In this document: positions 47,251 through 58,999 of the stretch, piece by piece
Position numbering within the stretch: the stretch's first letter is position 1
Layout of the letters: each line of letters opens with the position of its first letter
Origin: Nymphaea colorata
Lineage: Eukaryota > Streptophyta > Magnoliopsida > Nymphaeales > Nymphaeaceae
Length of the DNA: 64,000 bases
Direction of reading: 5' to 3'
Assembly: GCF_008831285.2 (NCBI RefSeq)
Contig: NC_045145.1
Span: 9,298,802 to 9,362,801 of the forward strand
Program-made: the position numbers and the translations under genes
The notes under the pieces: model-generated
Databases searched by the model: none
Seen by the model: the letters and a program-made list of their open reading frames with translations, nothing else
What the model was told of the DNA's origin: nothing

Positions 47251-48870
47251 CAAGTCGATAATCAAATTGAAGGAAAACCAATTAAAATTAGGGGAAATTG
47301 AACCATTTGAGGCAAAAATTCCCCAAAATTCATTGCAAATTGATCATAAAATATTTTTAAAATTGCTGATCATAACCTTGAAAATTTTGGGGTCACTACA
47401 ACAACATAATCACAAGTCGTTTTTCAACACCTTCTTAGGAAATGGTATTTCCATTTCATTCGACTACAAATTAAATGGTGTTTGTACTAGTAATATGAAA
47501 GGGTTGCAGCTATACAGTATAATGAGATATTGTGAAATGATATTGTGCATATTTCATAAGTTTATCTATTAGTAATTATTCTTATAAACTACTACTGTAA
47601 TATTGTCGTATTTTCAATTTGAAGCAAATATTTCTTTAAGCCATGTTGAAGATTACTACCTTCTTCAATATTGCTGACAAATTTGTAGACACAAATGCAA
47701 AATTGGTAGTCGTACTATTTACATCGAAAAGAGTGACTGCTTATTTTAGTGGTGCAAATCAGGTATGAGTACCTAAATACTCTCTCTTCCTATAGAACAC
47801 AGTTCAGAAAAGGCGGGTCCCACCAGCACCTCGTAGGGTCCATAACACATGGCGATGTTGGAGAGCATTTGACTACTTTCCTTGACTATTTCTCTTATTT
47901 TGTTTAGGACTTGTAATGTTGTATTGATATGTTCCGAAGTAGCAGTTATCATAGTGATTGTTGTCAACTACTAGTTCGCATTTAAGTATTTTAACTTTGT
48001 AATTTTTACTGTGATTATATTATATTGTTTTCTAGCATTATAATCATTCTTTTGCCATCAATTAAATTGTATCTGAAGCTATTGGATTCCAATCATCAGT
48101 TACATTATAATCAAGGTTTTGGATACTGCAGATTGCAGGTTTAAGTTATAATATGTATTAAAGTTTATGCTAGTTATATCTTTTTTTATATTCAGTATCT
48201 GTAGTGTTAATGTGTTAATTTGTTTTATAAGGTACTTATTGTTATTTTAGATAGGATTCAGTTAGGCTAAAGTGTCTATTTCTTTTTATTTGGTCATGTA
48301 TATTAGTACATTGGATGCATTTTTTTTTCATGGTTAGAGTGGATTATAATTTATATCATTAAGCCTGCATTAGTTTTGTCGCATACTTCATTGCAACATT
48401 TATTTGTTCACAATCAATAGTATATATATATGTACCATATATATATACATATATATATATATTCTACTTCTAACGAAACTCTTTAATTTCCAAAAATATG
48501 CAACAAATATTTTTTTTCAACATCAAGAACATACCAAAATAGCAACACTAAAAGTATGTCTATGTTTATAAAGCATAAAAATATAGAACCTCAGCTTCCT
48601 AGCTGGGGTTATGGGACATCAACATTCTTGATAGAACTAGGACTATGGATAAATGATGAACGCACAAGGCGATGCAAAAATTTAATACAGTTAGCAAAGA
48701 ACTTATAATAACAACAAAGGATGAATCTTTCTGACTTCACTCAATATTATATTCAATACATGGATGCATCATGTTTCAGATCCTCACTGGTCCGTGCAAA
48801 CGAAACCTAAGTCTAGAAATGATGCATGCAAAACTAAGCTCAAGCATTGGTGAAACCCATAAACTAGGGC
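47251..48870. other. non-coding, contains TA-rich palindrome
   Basis: AT-rich with no gene. Around 48420-48465 two TATATATAT tracts flank GTACCATA, forming a possible cruciform. ORF 47267-47572 has no recognisable domain. Confidence 0.5.
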
Positions 48871-48879
48871 TTAAGGATG

Positions 48880-49170
48880 TGGACTTAAAAAATCTAAAAT
48901 CTGAAATTGGATGACTTTTAGGATCCAAGTCCAAGATCTGAAATCAAACATCAACATCCAATATCATGTTTCATAATCCTAATTTAAACTGGATTGATTC
49001 AGATCCAGTTTGAAATCCAAATAATGTTTAAGTCTAAATCTGAGATCCAAAGTCTCTTGATCCATTCAAGATTCAAGTTCAAAATTCAGATCCAATGTTC
49101 AAAGATTTGATCCAATATCTATATTCTGTCTGAGATTAAATCCAAATTTAGATTCTAAGATCTGAGTACA
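48880..49170 (-). repeat. GATC-rich degenerate repeat region, orientation B
   Basis: Same type as 46540-47250 but reverse-complemented: AGATCCAAAGTC, TCAGATCCAG and TTGATCCAATATC dominate. Confidence 0.65.
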
Positions 49171-49849
49171 TTTGTTCAAAAATGGAGGTTTGATCCAATT
49201 GACCTTGATTCAATAGAAGTTCACACAGTTTGGGCCTTGGAGACTTGGACTAGACTTAGCTACTTGGCCAAAGTGGAACTACTTCACTTAGGAGACTAAG
49301 TCATGGGCCAGTTAAAATGAGCTCTTATTCGAACAAGTTGCAAGCCTAGGTCAAAGCAGAGACATCTTGACTATGTTCTAAGTTTGAGGCAAGGATTGAT
49401 CAGGGTTGGACTAACTTGACCAGGACCTAAATCTAAATTGAGGTAGTGTCAATCCTAGTACGGTCTAGGTGATCCAAGTATTGGGCTCAGTGTTCAGTCT
49501 AGGCTTAAACGCTGAGTGGATTCAATGGTGGCCTACTGAATTGAGTCAAACTCTAAGGTATTGAGTTAAACCAGGTCAAGTTGTAGTGGGTTCTAATACC
49601 ACTGTAAGCTAGGTCCTAGAAGACTCAAATTAGGTCTGATCCTAACCTAGGTCTCAACCATGCTTGAACCTGGGGTTTTAAAAATCTATTTTGAAAACAG
49701 GTTTAGAGTTTGGAAAAATATGTTTTTGAAAGTCAGTCTATGCAGAGTTTTTACATGTCGGGACCATTGTCTCATGGCATGCTACTAATCAGTCAGTCCT
49801 AGCTTGTACACGGTCCTAGATCTAATGCATATTTTAAAATGAAAATGCA

Positions 49850-50340
49850 TATGCATGAGCCTAATGTGCTATCATTAAACAAGAAAGCAAACTACATGAT
49901 AATGTGCAAAGCAAACATAAATGAATTAAAACTTAAAGGATTAAAGAAATAAGAAAGGGATAGAGTGAATTACCTATGCCGTGTCCGCTAACCTAGGAGA
50001 CATTTGAAATAAATCTGCCTCGAAAGCAGAAAATTATTAAACAACAGCATGCTCAACAGAAATTAAACTAACCTAGTCATTAAAACAAAAATAAATCAAT
50101 CTAACAATGTAAAGCAAGAAATAAACTAACTTAAGCATGCTAAATGGAACAAAAAAGGTCTAGAACATGCTATCTAAGAAAGCAGAAAAGAAAGGAACTA
50201 AATTGCAGAAAGAAGAAAAAAGAAAGAAGAAAGACTTGTGCCTCTACTCCTAAGCCGTGACCACGATCCCAGTTGGAACTTTGTCACCTAGCTTGATTGT
50301 CCACTGTTGTGACTCAAATCAAGCCTAGACTCAGAACTAG
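49850..50340. repeat. A-rich dispersed repeat, copy 2
   Basis: The partner of 37490-37890, sharing ACATTTGAAATAAATCT, GGAACTAAATTGCAGAA and the A/G-rich run following. Preceded, like copy 1, by DNA rich in GACTTGG/CTAGGTC motifs (49200-49680). Confidence 0.65.
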
Positions 50341-50410
50341 AGAACCTAAATCAAAAAATTTTCTTTTGAACGAGCCTAAGTACTTGTCTGGTCAAGAATA
50401 AGGTGAATAG

Positions 50411-50731
50411 TGTTAACAGAAGTACCAAGAAGACTCTCAAAGTCAATTACTTGGGAGATAAAAAGTCATGTCTCTTGAGAAATGAAAAGTCATGTCTGTT
50501 GGGAGATGAAAAGTCATGTCTTTTGGGATATTAAAAGTCATGTCTCTTGAAAAATAAAAAGTCATGTCTCTTGGGAATTAGAGACCCCTTATATATCTCC
50601 TCTATATAAAGGAACATCTCTACCAAAGGAATGCAAGTCAAAAATGATAGAGCAGTGAACTTAGGCATATTAGCTGAACCACTTTAAAAATTCGTGTCCC
50701 TTTAATTATTTCTTCATTTTGATTTGTAACA
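50411..50731 (+). repeat. LTR (321 bp) with adjacent primer-binding site
   Basis: Starts TGTTAACAGAAG and ends TTTGTAACA, the inverted TGTTA/TAACA ends of an LTR. CTCTATATAAAGG near 50609 is a good TATA box. Five 24-bp tandem units lie inside. The next bases, CGGTATCAGAGCC, match the initiator Met tRNA primer site with its first base changed. No second LTR or gag was found downstream, so this is the left end of a truncated or rearranged element. Confidence 0.78.
50456..50575 (+). repeat. five tandem 24-bp units within the LTR
   Basis: Each unit carries AAAAGTCATGTCT followed by CTTGGG-like bases; five units in register over 120 bp with a few substitutions each. Confidence 0.93.
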
Positions 50732-50743
50732 CGGTATCAGAGC
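50732..50743 (+). promoter_or_regulatory. primer-binding site after the 50411 LTR
   Basis: CGGTATCAGAGC: GGTATCAGAGC matches the copia-type primer site. Confidence 0.8.
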
Positions 50744-51164
50744 CGCTGGTCCTTGTTAGTTTTGCTGCTAGAACCTAAGGATAACATCTTGTATTGCGGC
50801 TTTTCAATAGTTACTATGGGCCCATCATACCCTTATGTTGTATTTTAATCCTTATTACTTGGAGATTGTTTGTATAGTTGCTTGATATGTTGTTAGTTTG
50901 TTATGTTTATAGTTATTGATGAATTATTAGTGCATCAGTCGTAAATTGACATAAATGTTGTTGCATGGTTAATTACTTGCTTTATACTATGGGTGTTCAA
51001 TAATGAATGAGGTGATGCATGATTCTCTTATTTAAGTCAAGGATTAAATCATACTCAAAGTAATCTGATGTTTTCAAATTTGAATATTTTGAGGATCCTA
51101 GTAAGCATGTAAAGGCACACATTGACCATGCAGCCAATCCTGGAGATTGATACTCTTAATTAGG

Positions 51165-53130
51165 CATATTGAAAAAGAAAAATTTCATTTCGCAACAATG
51201 TGCTTGCTTGGACAAGCGATTCAGCAGCTAAGACTTTCATGGTTTGAGATGAACATCCAGAGGTAAGTCTAGTAAAGATATTAAAGCAAACTTCATTTGT
51301 ATAATAAAACATATATGCATGTGATAAAAATTGAATAAAAAAGAGTGCATGCATTGTATTTCAAAACAACTGGTTCACACAAAAGCAATAAAAATGCAGA
51401 ATCCGCAGAAAACTAACAAAGAAAATCTCCATCTCGCAGCAATATGCATGCTCGCTCATACAAGTAGCCTCACAGTTCGAGAAAAGAAAAACTCAATCTC
51501 ATTATAATGTGTTTCCTTACCAAAGCAATTCGGCAGCCAAGAGTTTCATAGTTTGATATGAATGTTTAGAGATTAGTGTATTAGAGGTAGTAAATCACAC
51601 TTCATTTGTACATATAGAAAAAATGAGTACAAAGAGTTCATCATTCCGATAAAAAATGAATAGAAAGAAAAGTATACATTGTATTTCCAAACAGAGGATT
51701 CATATGAAAGTAACAAAAAATACTCATGTGAACTTATGTGATGTATTGTGTCAAATGTTGCAGCCACAAAGAACACATGTTGTGCTTTTTTGCACAATCA
51801 GGTGTTTGGAAGCAATTTGGATATCTTAATGTACCTTATTAGACTAGGGTTGGGTAGACATTTGGTTGGATTTGACTGAAGGAAAAGGCAAACTTGATCT
51901 CATTATAGCATACTTTCTCATACGATTAACCCAGCATCTACGCCATCATTGGTTTGATGGACAAGCCAAGTAATGTGTCAAGCCTCATAGTCATACCATT
52001 TTCCTTGACAATGCAAACTGCTATCTCTTTGCTACTTTACCATACTCCTTAAAGAACTCATAGAGTAAGCCTACTTCCATAATATACTCCATTTAATTGT
52101 GAATCAAATTGAAGGTCATCACTAAACTATTAAATGTTATCTCTTCTGCAATCCAACCTGAACTTATGCAGTGTCAAACGGTGTAGCCATAGAGAACTTA
52201 TTTAGTACTTTTGTGCACAGTGAAAGGCTTTCAATAAGATTGGAATGAAGTATGGAGATCTCAATAGATCTTATCAAACTAGAAATTGAGAGATGCTAAG
52301 TTGATTGAACTGAAGAAAGAGAGAAACTCAATCTTACAGTTTAGTGGCATCATCAGTTTCATGGGATAGTTGTTTAGTGCACTGAGTTTTGCAATCAAAT
52401 TGCTTCCATAGAGGATGTAAACCACTAACCATTTACCACTTTATGCACTCTTTAAAAAAATAATGGAAGTGACCCATTTTCCACAATATCCTACTTTCCA
52501 CAAAATTGTAAATCAAATTGAAGGTAATCTTCAAATTGTTGAATGTTTCTCTCATGAAATCCAATTTCGACTTATGTACCACATTAATTAGTGTAACTAT
52601 GAGAGAGTTCTCTCATGCACAATGAAGGTTTTCTATAAAACTGAAACTAAGTAGAAAGATCTTAATATGTCCTATTAGGCTAGGAGTTGGAATATCTACT
52701 CTCAGTTGATTTGATTTGAGGAAATAGAAAGACTCGATGCCAGGAAGGCATGCTTGTGCATACACGTGACCCAACAGCCAGAGCATGCATAGTTTGACAA
52801 TAAACTAGCATGAAATGCCACGTTTGCAATCACAATGCTTTCATTTGGAATGCACTCATTTACCCATTCACTACTTTATTGTGCTTTTTCAAAAAATAAT
52901 GGATTGGTCCCCTCATCAACAATATCCTACAAACTTCTACTAAATTGGTCGAACCGTAATTCTACAATGTAATCTCTCAAAGTGATGGATCCATCATTCA
53001 TGATACAATGATTTACAAGAAAATCAAATTTCTAGTTACACTGCCTATGATACGACTGTCCATGAGAATGTTAAACTGATGTATTGACTATGCATAATAT
53101 GACTATTTACAAGAAAATCATAATGATATA
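51165..53130 (+). repeat. degenerate tandem array, units about 400-430 bp
   Basis: The block AAACTCAATCTCATTATAA recurs in diverged form at about 51489, 51891, 52324 and 52729 (spacings 402, 433, 405). A second anchor, TGTGAATCAAATTGAAGGT, is at 52099 and TGTAAATCAAATTGAAGGT at 52507 (spacing 408). A third, GTGCACAGTGAAAGG / ATGCACAATGAAGG, also keeps the spacing. Shorter partial copies lie at 51183 and 51425, and a piece resembling the 51573-51715 part recurs at 53565-53740. No ORF is conserved between units. Confidence 0.75.
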
Positions 53131-53381
53131 ATGGCCAGAGTTCACAATGAAATCCCTTCATCCCTACCTCCAACAACTGGAGCTTTCTGGATGGATGTGA
53201 GAGGCACTTTTATTTAGTATGATGAGATAGTCGAATGGTGCACCAAGTGGTGCAATCACGCCACTTTCATGGAGCACTCAAACTACTATCCCTTAGAGCA
53301 CAATGAGGGAGATTTATATGAAGAATGAGAGAAGCACTTTTCCTAACACGACAAATTCAATGTAACTTTTTGTCAGGTTTG

Positions 53382-53435
53382 TTGCATCATGTTCTTGCCT
53401 CATCCTTACATTCTTTTCTCAAGAACATGATGCAA
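53382..53435. repeat. hairpin with perfect 16-bp arms
   Basis: TTGCATCATGTTCTTG (53382-53397) and CAAGAACATGATGCAA (53420-53435) with a 22-base loop. Confidence 0.95.
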
Positions 53436-53749
53436 TGCTTCATGAATAGTCATTCATTCAACAAGAAAATGTTTTCCCCTTACCATGCTACACTGAATAT
53501 ACTAACATCATGCACCAAGATATGGTGTTGTGCTTGCTCTACCATGCAATCTAACGGTTATGACTTCTATAGTTTGAGATAATATCTAAATACAAGGCTA
53601 CTAAAGATAGCAAATAGTATTTCATCTATATACATAATAGAAAAGAATAGAAAGAGTGTATACATCCAATAAAAAGTGAATAAAAAGAAGCATGTATATA
53701 TAATGTATTGTATTCTTGAACAATTGATCAATACGATGGCAATGAACAA

Positions 53750-56700
53750 TGCACAGTTCCTTTATATACAAAAGTTCTATTGGACCTGACATTTTGTGAT
53801 TTATTTATTTATATCCAATAAAACTACAACCAAAGGTATGTACATCCAACCAAAAATAAATGAAAAATTAATTCATAAGAAACCAACAAATTAATGTTGT
53901 TGGGTCTACTATTGTGCTAGGTCTTCTCCTTCTCATTATCATGTCGTTGTTGAAGACAGTTGAGGAACTCATACAGTTTCCAAATTACATGCATGCCATT
54001 TTGTATGGAGTCCATGGGTTTGCCTAGCAATACAGACACCTGGACTTGTAGATGAATAGTCCATAGTCATGGCTGTTGTCCTATAGTAGAACTATCAATA
54101 CACGCTTGAAGATGAATTGGCAATATGCAGGCCCTTTAAAAAAGACCTACAAAAGAGCTCACCTATAGTTCCTACTAGCAGTTTTGCATATTGACAAGCA
54201 TTATCTTATAGAGTAGGTAATGTGGGTAGTGTCTGGCATATTTGTCATATTTAAAGTTCATGGAGTATGAAAGTGGTGACATGCCAAGCCATGAGCAACT
54301 CGACTCCTCCCATCTTTACCTGACATGTCAACGGTAATCAGTAGGAAACACTAGCATGAACAAGTAACTCTGAAAATTTTATTATGGATTATCGCATAAA
54401 GGACTTGTGTCTAAAAGTTCTAAAATGAAAGGTGAGAATTGAAACCAACAAAATTTTTATTTTCAACACAATTGCATAGGTAGTGAAAAGATCTAGAAGC
54501 AAATGGGCTTTCCAATAAGATATTTTCATGAATAACCCTGTGACGTGAAAATCCAAGTTACAACAACGTTTTGTAGGTCCATAGAAGCAAAAATTTTCTT
54601 GAAAAGAACCCAAGAAACCCCAAGGTTGTCGATTGATTATCTAAGAATAATTGAAAATTGAGACTAAATAATAGAGAGGGAGAATCAACAAACAAACAAT
54701 GTCATCTGACTGAATAAAGGAATAGGATGAGCAAAGGGGAGATCAACTATTTTTGAAATCCATAATTCGGGTGATCAGCAAAAGGATAGGACATAGTCAT
54801 CGTGAAAGAAAAAATTCCTTAGATGAATTCTACCATGTCCCTGTTAGCAATTTTCCCACGCAAGAATAAGAAATTTTTGTGGTATAACGAGAGAGATATA
54901 TCTTGTAAAGGGGGGAGAGGAGAGAAGAGATCCTTATGAAGCAGCTCGTGGATGATCCCAAAACAAGAAGATGCGGCAATCAACAAAGGTAAAAGAAAAA
55001 AAGGTTTAGGGAACCCTAAATGTTGTGAAAATAAATCTAACTGGCTCTATTTATCCTAAAAGCTGATTAAGATATCACATATTAGAGTGAAATCAAAGAG
55101 ATCATGGTAGAGGAAAATTCATTATTGTATGTTTTGATACTGTTCCAAAGTTGTTCCTCTAAGTAGTAGGAATGGTTCTATGATCATCGTTACTAGCATT
55201 GTTTGTTGTAGTTAAACAAACCTAGTTTGGCCTGTATAATTAAGCACGTGAGTTTAGGCTTATTTTTTGTACTTTTCTCATGAGTTATGGTCTCAAAACA
55301 AATGATACTTCTCATAATATAAGACATGTTTGAACAAAATTAGTACATATGGATATGGATTTTATATATTTTAATGTTTTATCTATTGTGTGATTGCACT
55401 TGGATCTAGATATAATTTATCTTAAATGCATGCTAGTTGTTGTAAATGCATGCTGAGGTAGAATTGATTTGTCGAAAACCTGTATTTTAATGTAGGTTAA
55501 TGAATGTTGATAGATTTAAAATTGGATCAGACTTGTTTTAAATTGTGGATATGTGTGCGCATATATGGGGTTGTGACTTCACTAAATTAATGATCAATAT
55601 GATCAGACTCAAATTTTAAATCCAAATTTAGATCTTTGCATATATGAATGTAGATTGAATATGATGGCCATGTTGTATAGCATTGTTTGCTTTGATTTGA
55701 GCATGTATTTAGAATCATTCGTGTGCCTACATGTGTATGCATTGGTGGTAATGCTTAATTTTGGATATGATCAAATTCCGAGTTGAGACTATTTACTCAT
55801 TTCCTTTGCTGGGATTTTAGGAAAAAAACCTCTAACTTGTAATTTTAAGGGTTTAATTAAGTGGAAGATGATAGTGGTCCATCTATAAGTATAGTATTAT
55901 TATCTGCGAGTCATAATTCTATGATTTTTTGTTTATACTCTTAGACACGTTAACAATATATATATGTGAAAATATAGGTGTCAGTTAAGTCACCACTCAC
56001 ATAGTGTCGGCAGTTAATTAACAATTGAAACTAAATTGCGGTTACATGCATGCTAAGAAATAATAAGTATTGCATACATGTGCACACATATCCATGATCA
56101 TTGTTGTTGTTGTACTTGTTATTGTTACAACCATGTCCATATTTGATACCATAACCATGCATTTATTCTTTTGACTTCATATAATAGCAAGGTGACTTTG
56201 AATTGCTTAATACAAGGTAGCATAAACTAAGGATAGATGTCATACTCAAAACGACCATCCCAAGTTATCACCTCGTTTTCACTTTTCGGTTGATTGCAAA
56301 TAGAATGGTTGGTGATGCGACTACTACACTACTGGGATGATCTGATGATGCAGACATATCCATGTCATGTTAGAAACTTTGAAATTATGAAAACTTTTTT
56401 GTGTATGAAGTTTTGACTTTGATTACTTGTTTTAGTTTATTTCTTAAAGACAGTGGTTTGTGGTTAGTAGTATGTAATTACTCCCAAATGTTTCAATGTT
56501 TAAAAAATTATTTCCATGGGTTGTCTTGAAAAAAAAAAAAAAATTCCTCAAATTTTAGGGTCATTACAGGCATGCTGGATCTAAGAGGAGGTGCTGGACC
56601 CCGTAAAATTCCAGTAGGATACCAATCAACCGAAGAAGTAGTGTTCGTACATATCTTTGAGGGCTTGGGGTTTTGCCTTATGAATATGCACCAAGAGCCG

Positions 56701-57060
56701 AAATGTTGTATGGGTAAGCTTAGCTTGTAAAGAGCCTTTAGATATGCCGTCCAACCTTTCCAAATGTGTGAAGACAGCGGAGGTTGCTGAGTAGGTGGCA
56801 AGGATCAGATGAGGAAATCAGATATTGACATTTCAGAAATAAGGCCCATTGATCTTCTGAATCAAGTAGTTGAGGAATGCATCTTGAAAGCAGCGCATGG
56901 CGTTCCAAGTGTTAGAATGCCCATTTGCGCCACGAGATTTGGGAGGTGTTACCATTTTCAAACTGACCAGTTGCTTCTTATTTATAACATAAGGAGTGCA
57001 AAAAGCCAATTAATAGTTTGCTCAAGTGATGTTGCCATCTTGAGGATTGACATATAGTAG
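53750..57060. other. about 3.3 kb without recognised gene
   Basis: AT-rich, no motif. A poly-A run lies at 56529-56543 followed by AATTTTAGGGTCATTACA (56551-56568), close to 47383-47400. ORFs 56508-56801 (minus) and 56809-57057 (plus) have no recognised family. Confidence 0.45.
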
Positions 57061-57075
57061 GATGGAATATAAGAG

Positions 57076-57820
57076 TAAGCCTCTGCACTGGGTCGGGGCC
57101 GCCGTCGGGTACCGTACTCTGCCCGGCTTGGGCCCGAGCCTTAAAAATTTGATTTTTATTTTTAGGGTTTTCTTCACTCTTCGATGCCTCAGTCCCCACT
57201 CTCCAGAGAAAGAACAGAGAGAAGTGAGAAGAACTCACGAGGTTAGGTTGCAGGGAGGGCGGCAGCGCCGGCGACGAAGGGGCTCGCTGTCCCGGAGGAG
57301 GAGACGCTTGCCTCTGAGAGAGGAGCTCGTCATCGGGACAGGGCCCAGCCACGGTGTAGTCTTTCATTCTCGACTTGAGTCGTCCGTCGTTCTCCAATTC
57401 TCCGGTCCTCCACGTCGCGATTCAGCTTCTTCAACTTCCATCGCCCATCAGCGATTCAGCTTCTTCGACTTTTAGAAAGGGTGATGGGAAGAACACTGAC
57501 GGTTCACGGCGCTTCAAACCTTTGTCTTTTCAGATTTGGGAATTATTGATTCATTTCAACATTATCCTTACTTTGTAACATCTTTGAACTCAATTAATTT
57601 GTGAAATGAGTTATTTTTATTAACTGTAAGAGAGAGGTTCGATCAAGTGAAGAATCGCCTATCTCTACTGCGGAAGAAAACGAGTGAATAATAGCATATC
57701 CTCTGCTGTGGAAGAAAAAGCCCGGCCGGACAAGACCGGGCCCGGCCCGATGGCAATAACGAACTTGCATGTGGGCATTTTTTTCCGGTCTGACCGGGCC
57801 GGCCCGAATGCCCACCCCTA
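57076..57820. mobile_element. GC-rich non-autonomous hAT derivative
   Basis: Flanked by 8-bp repeats TATAAGAG (57068-57075) and CATAAGAG (57821-57828), one mismatch. The right end, read inward, is TAGGGGTGGGCATTCGGGCC, a well-known plant hAT terminus; the left end TAAGCCTCTGCACTGGGTCG is a weak match. Both ends are rich in GGGCC/CCGG motifs. The inside (57170-57480) is GC-rich and could be the leader of an autonomous parent; its Arg-rich ORF is not credible as a protein. A repeat GCGATTCAGCTTCTTC occurs twice at about 57417 and 57450. Confidence 0.72.
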
Positions 57821-57828
57821 CATAAGAG

Positions 57829-58999
57829 AAGCAATCATATCATTATGGTCCTTCCTGCCAATGAAACAAACTTAAGTCTTCCTTTATAGGCTATAATGTC
57901 CACCACCGGCACTCAAGATGAGGCATTCAAACGAGAAGCTTGAAGGTCAAGGCTGAGATAGGTTTTCTGATTCGCATTTAAGACAAGTACAGAGGGTCTT
58001 CTCACGTTGGTTATGGTTGTTCGACGAAGAGAGTGCAATTATCAGTTTTGGCTCATGACTGAGCGTTAAACTCTCGTTAACCTGAGGCCTACCTGGGGCG
58101 GCTGGTTGGAGATACTTTATGTACCAGGCACTCAAGTTGTAGAATTAGGCAGCTTTTTAATGAATCTATTGTTTCTCCTAACAGGATAAAACACCACAAT
58201 TAAGGACCTTAAGAATTCAATGACACTCGTAATAGCTTATAAGAGAAGTTATAACAACTAACATTTTCAACTAAACTAAAATTTTATAGCATAGTCATAT
58301 ACAGGTGTTCTGCAATTTTAAGAAAGTGCTCGGCTCAACGTAAAAAACTTATGTAAAATAAGTCGCCGAATTCACAAACGAACTTGGTTTGATTTTTCGA
58401 TCATTGCGTGTCAATATGCAGCCTTGCAGAATCAGATTCTTTAGTAAAACTAACTCTCGTTCATTAATTTTCAGACATAAAATGAAGTGTATATATAGCA
58501 GTATGCAGGGAGAGCTTGAAATTTTGAATCCTTGCTGTATATTTACTCTTTTCAATAGTCATATTGCTCTTTGTCCTGACTCACTGAGTATAACAAGAGA
58601 CAAAACAGCCTTCCAACTAGTGTTTCCTGCAAAACAACCTTCCAATTAGTGTTTCCTGCATATTCTGTTATGCCCTTTCAGCTAACCTATATTACAAACT
58701 TCTTTCTCGTTTTCCTCCTATAATTCCTCTTTGAAACTCTTGATTTCTGTAGTAATAGTATGTTTAAGGGACTGAAACTACTCCAAGGGTATAAAAGTAT
58801 TACATTATCAACCTTCTGTGGCCTTCCGCATCCACGGCCGCCATACTGGGAGAAGAAGCTTCCTCTGCTTGAATGGTGAAGCTGCCGGCAAAAGTTGGGA
58901 GAGCCTTTTCCCGTAACGTGTAAAAATTTATGTATCCACAGGAAGAGAAAATAACTAACTCCCTTTTGCTACCTTTTGAAATCCATGTTGTGTATCTGC
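57829..58999. other. downstream flank of the zinc-finger gene
   Basis: Includes the probable 3' UTR of the minus-strand gene next to 59000. A 29-bp unit with CCTTCCAACTAGTGTTTCCT is doubled at 58609-58666. No gene recognised. Confidence 0.45.

Noticed and set aside
47394-47405. CACTACAACA as a CACTA transposon terminus
   Set aside because: No inverted partner end or 3-bp duplication found; similarity to 56551-56568 suggests a different explanation.
50456-50575. CRISPR-like regular repeats
   Set aside because: Units are contiguous without spacers, in an LTR, in a plant genome.
57047-57475. 142-codon Arg-rich ORF
   Set aside because: It begins outside and runs into the hAT derivative, and the Arg run reflects GC-rich GGC/CGA DNA, not a known protein.
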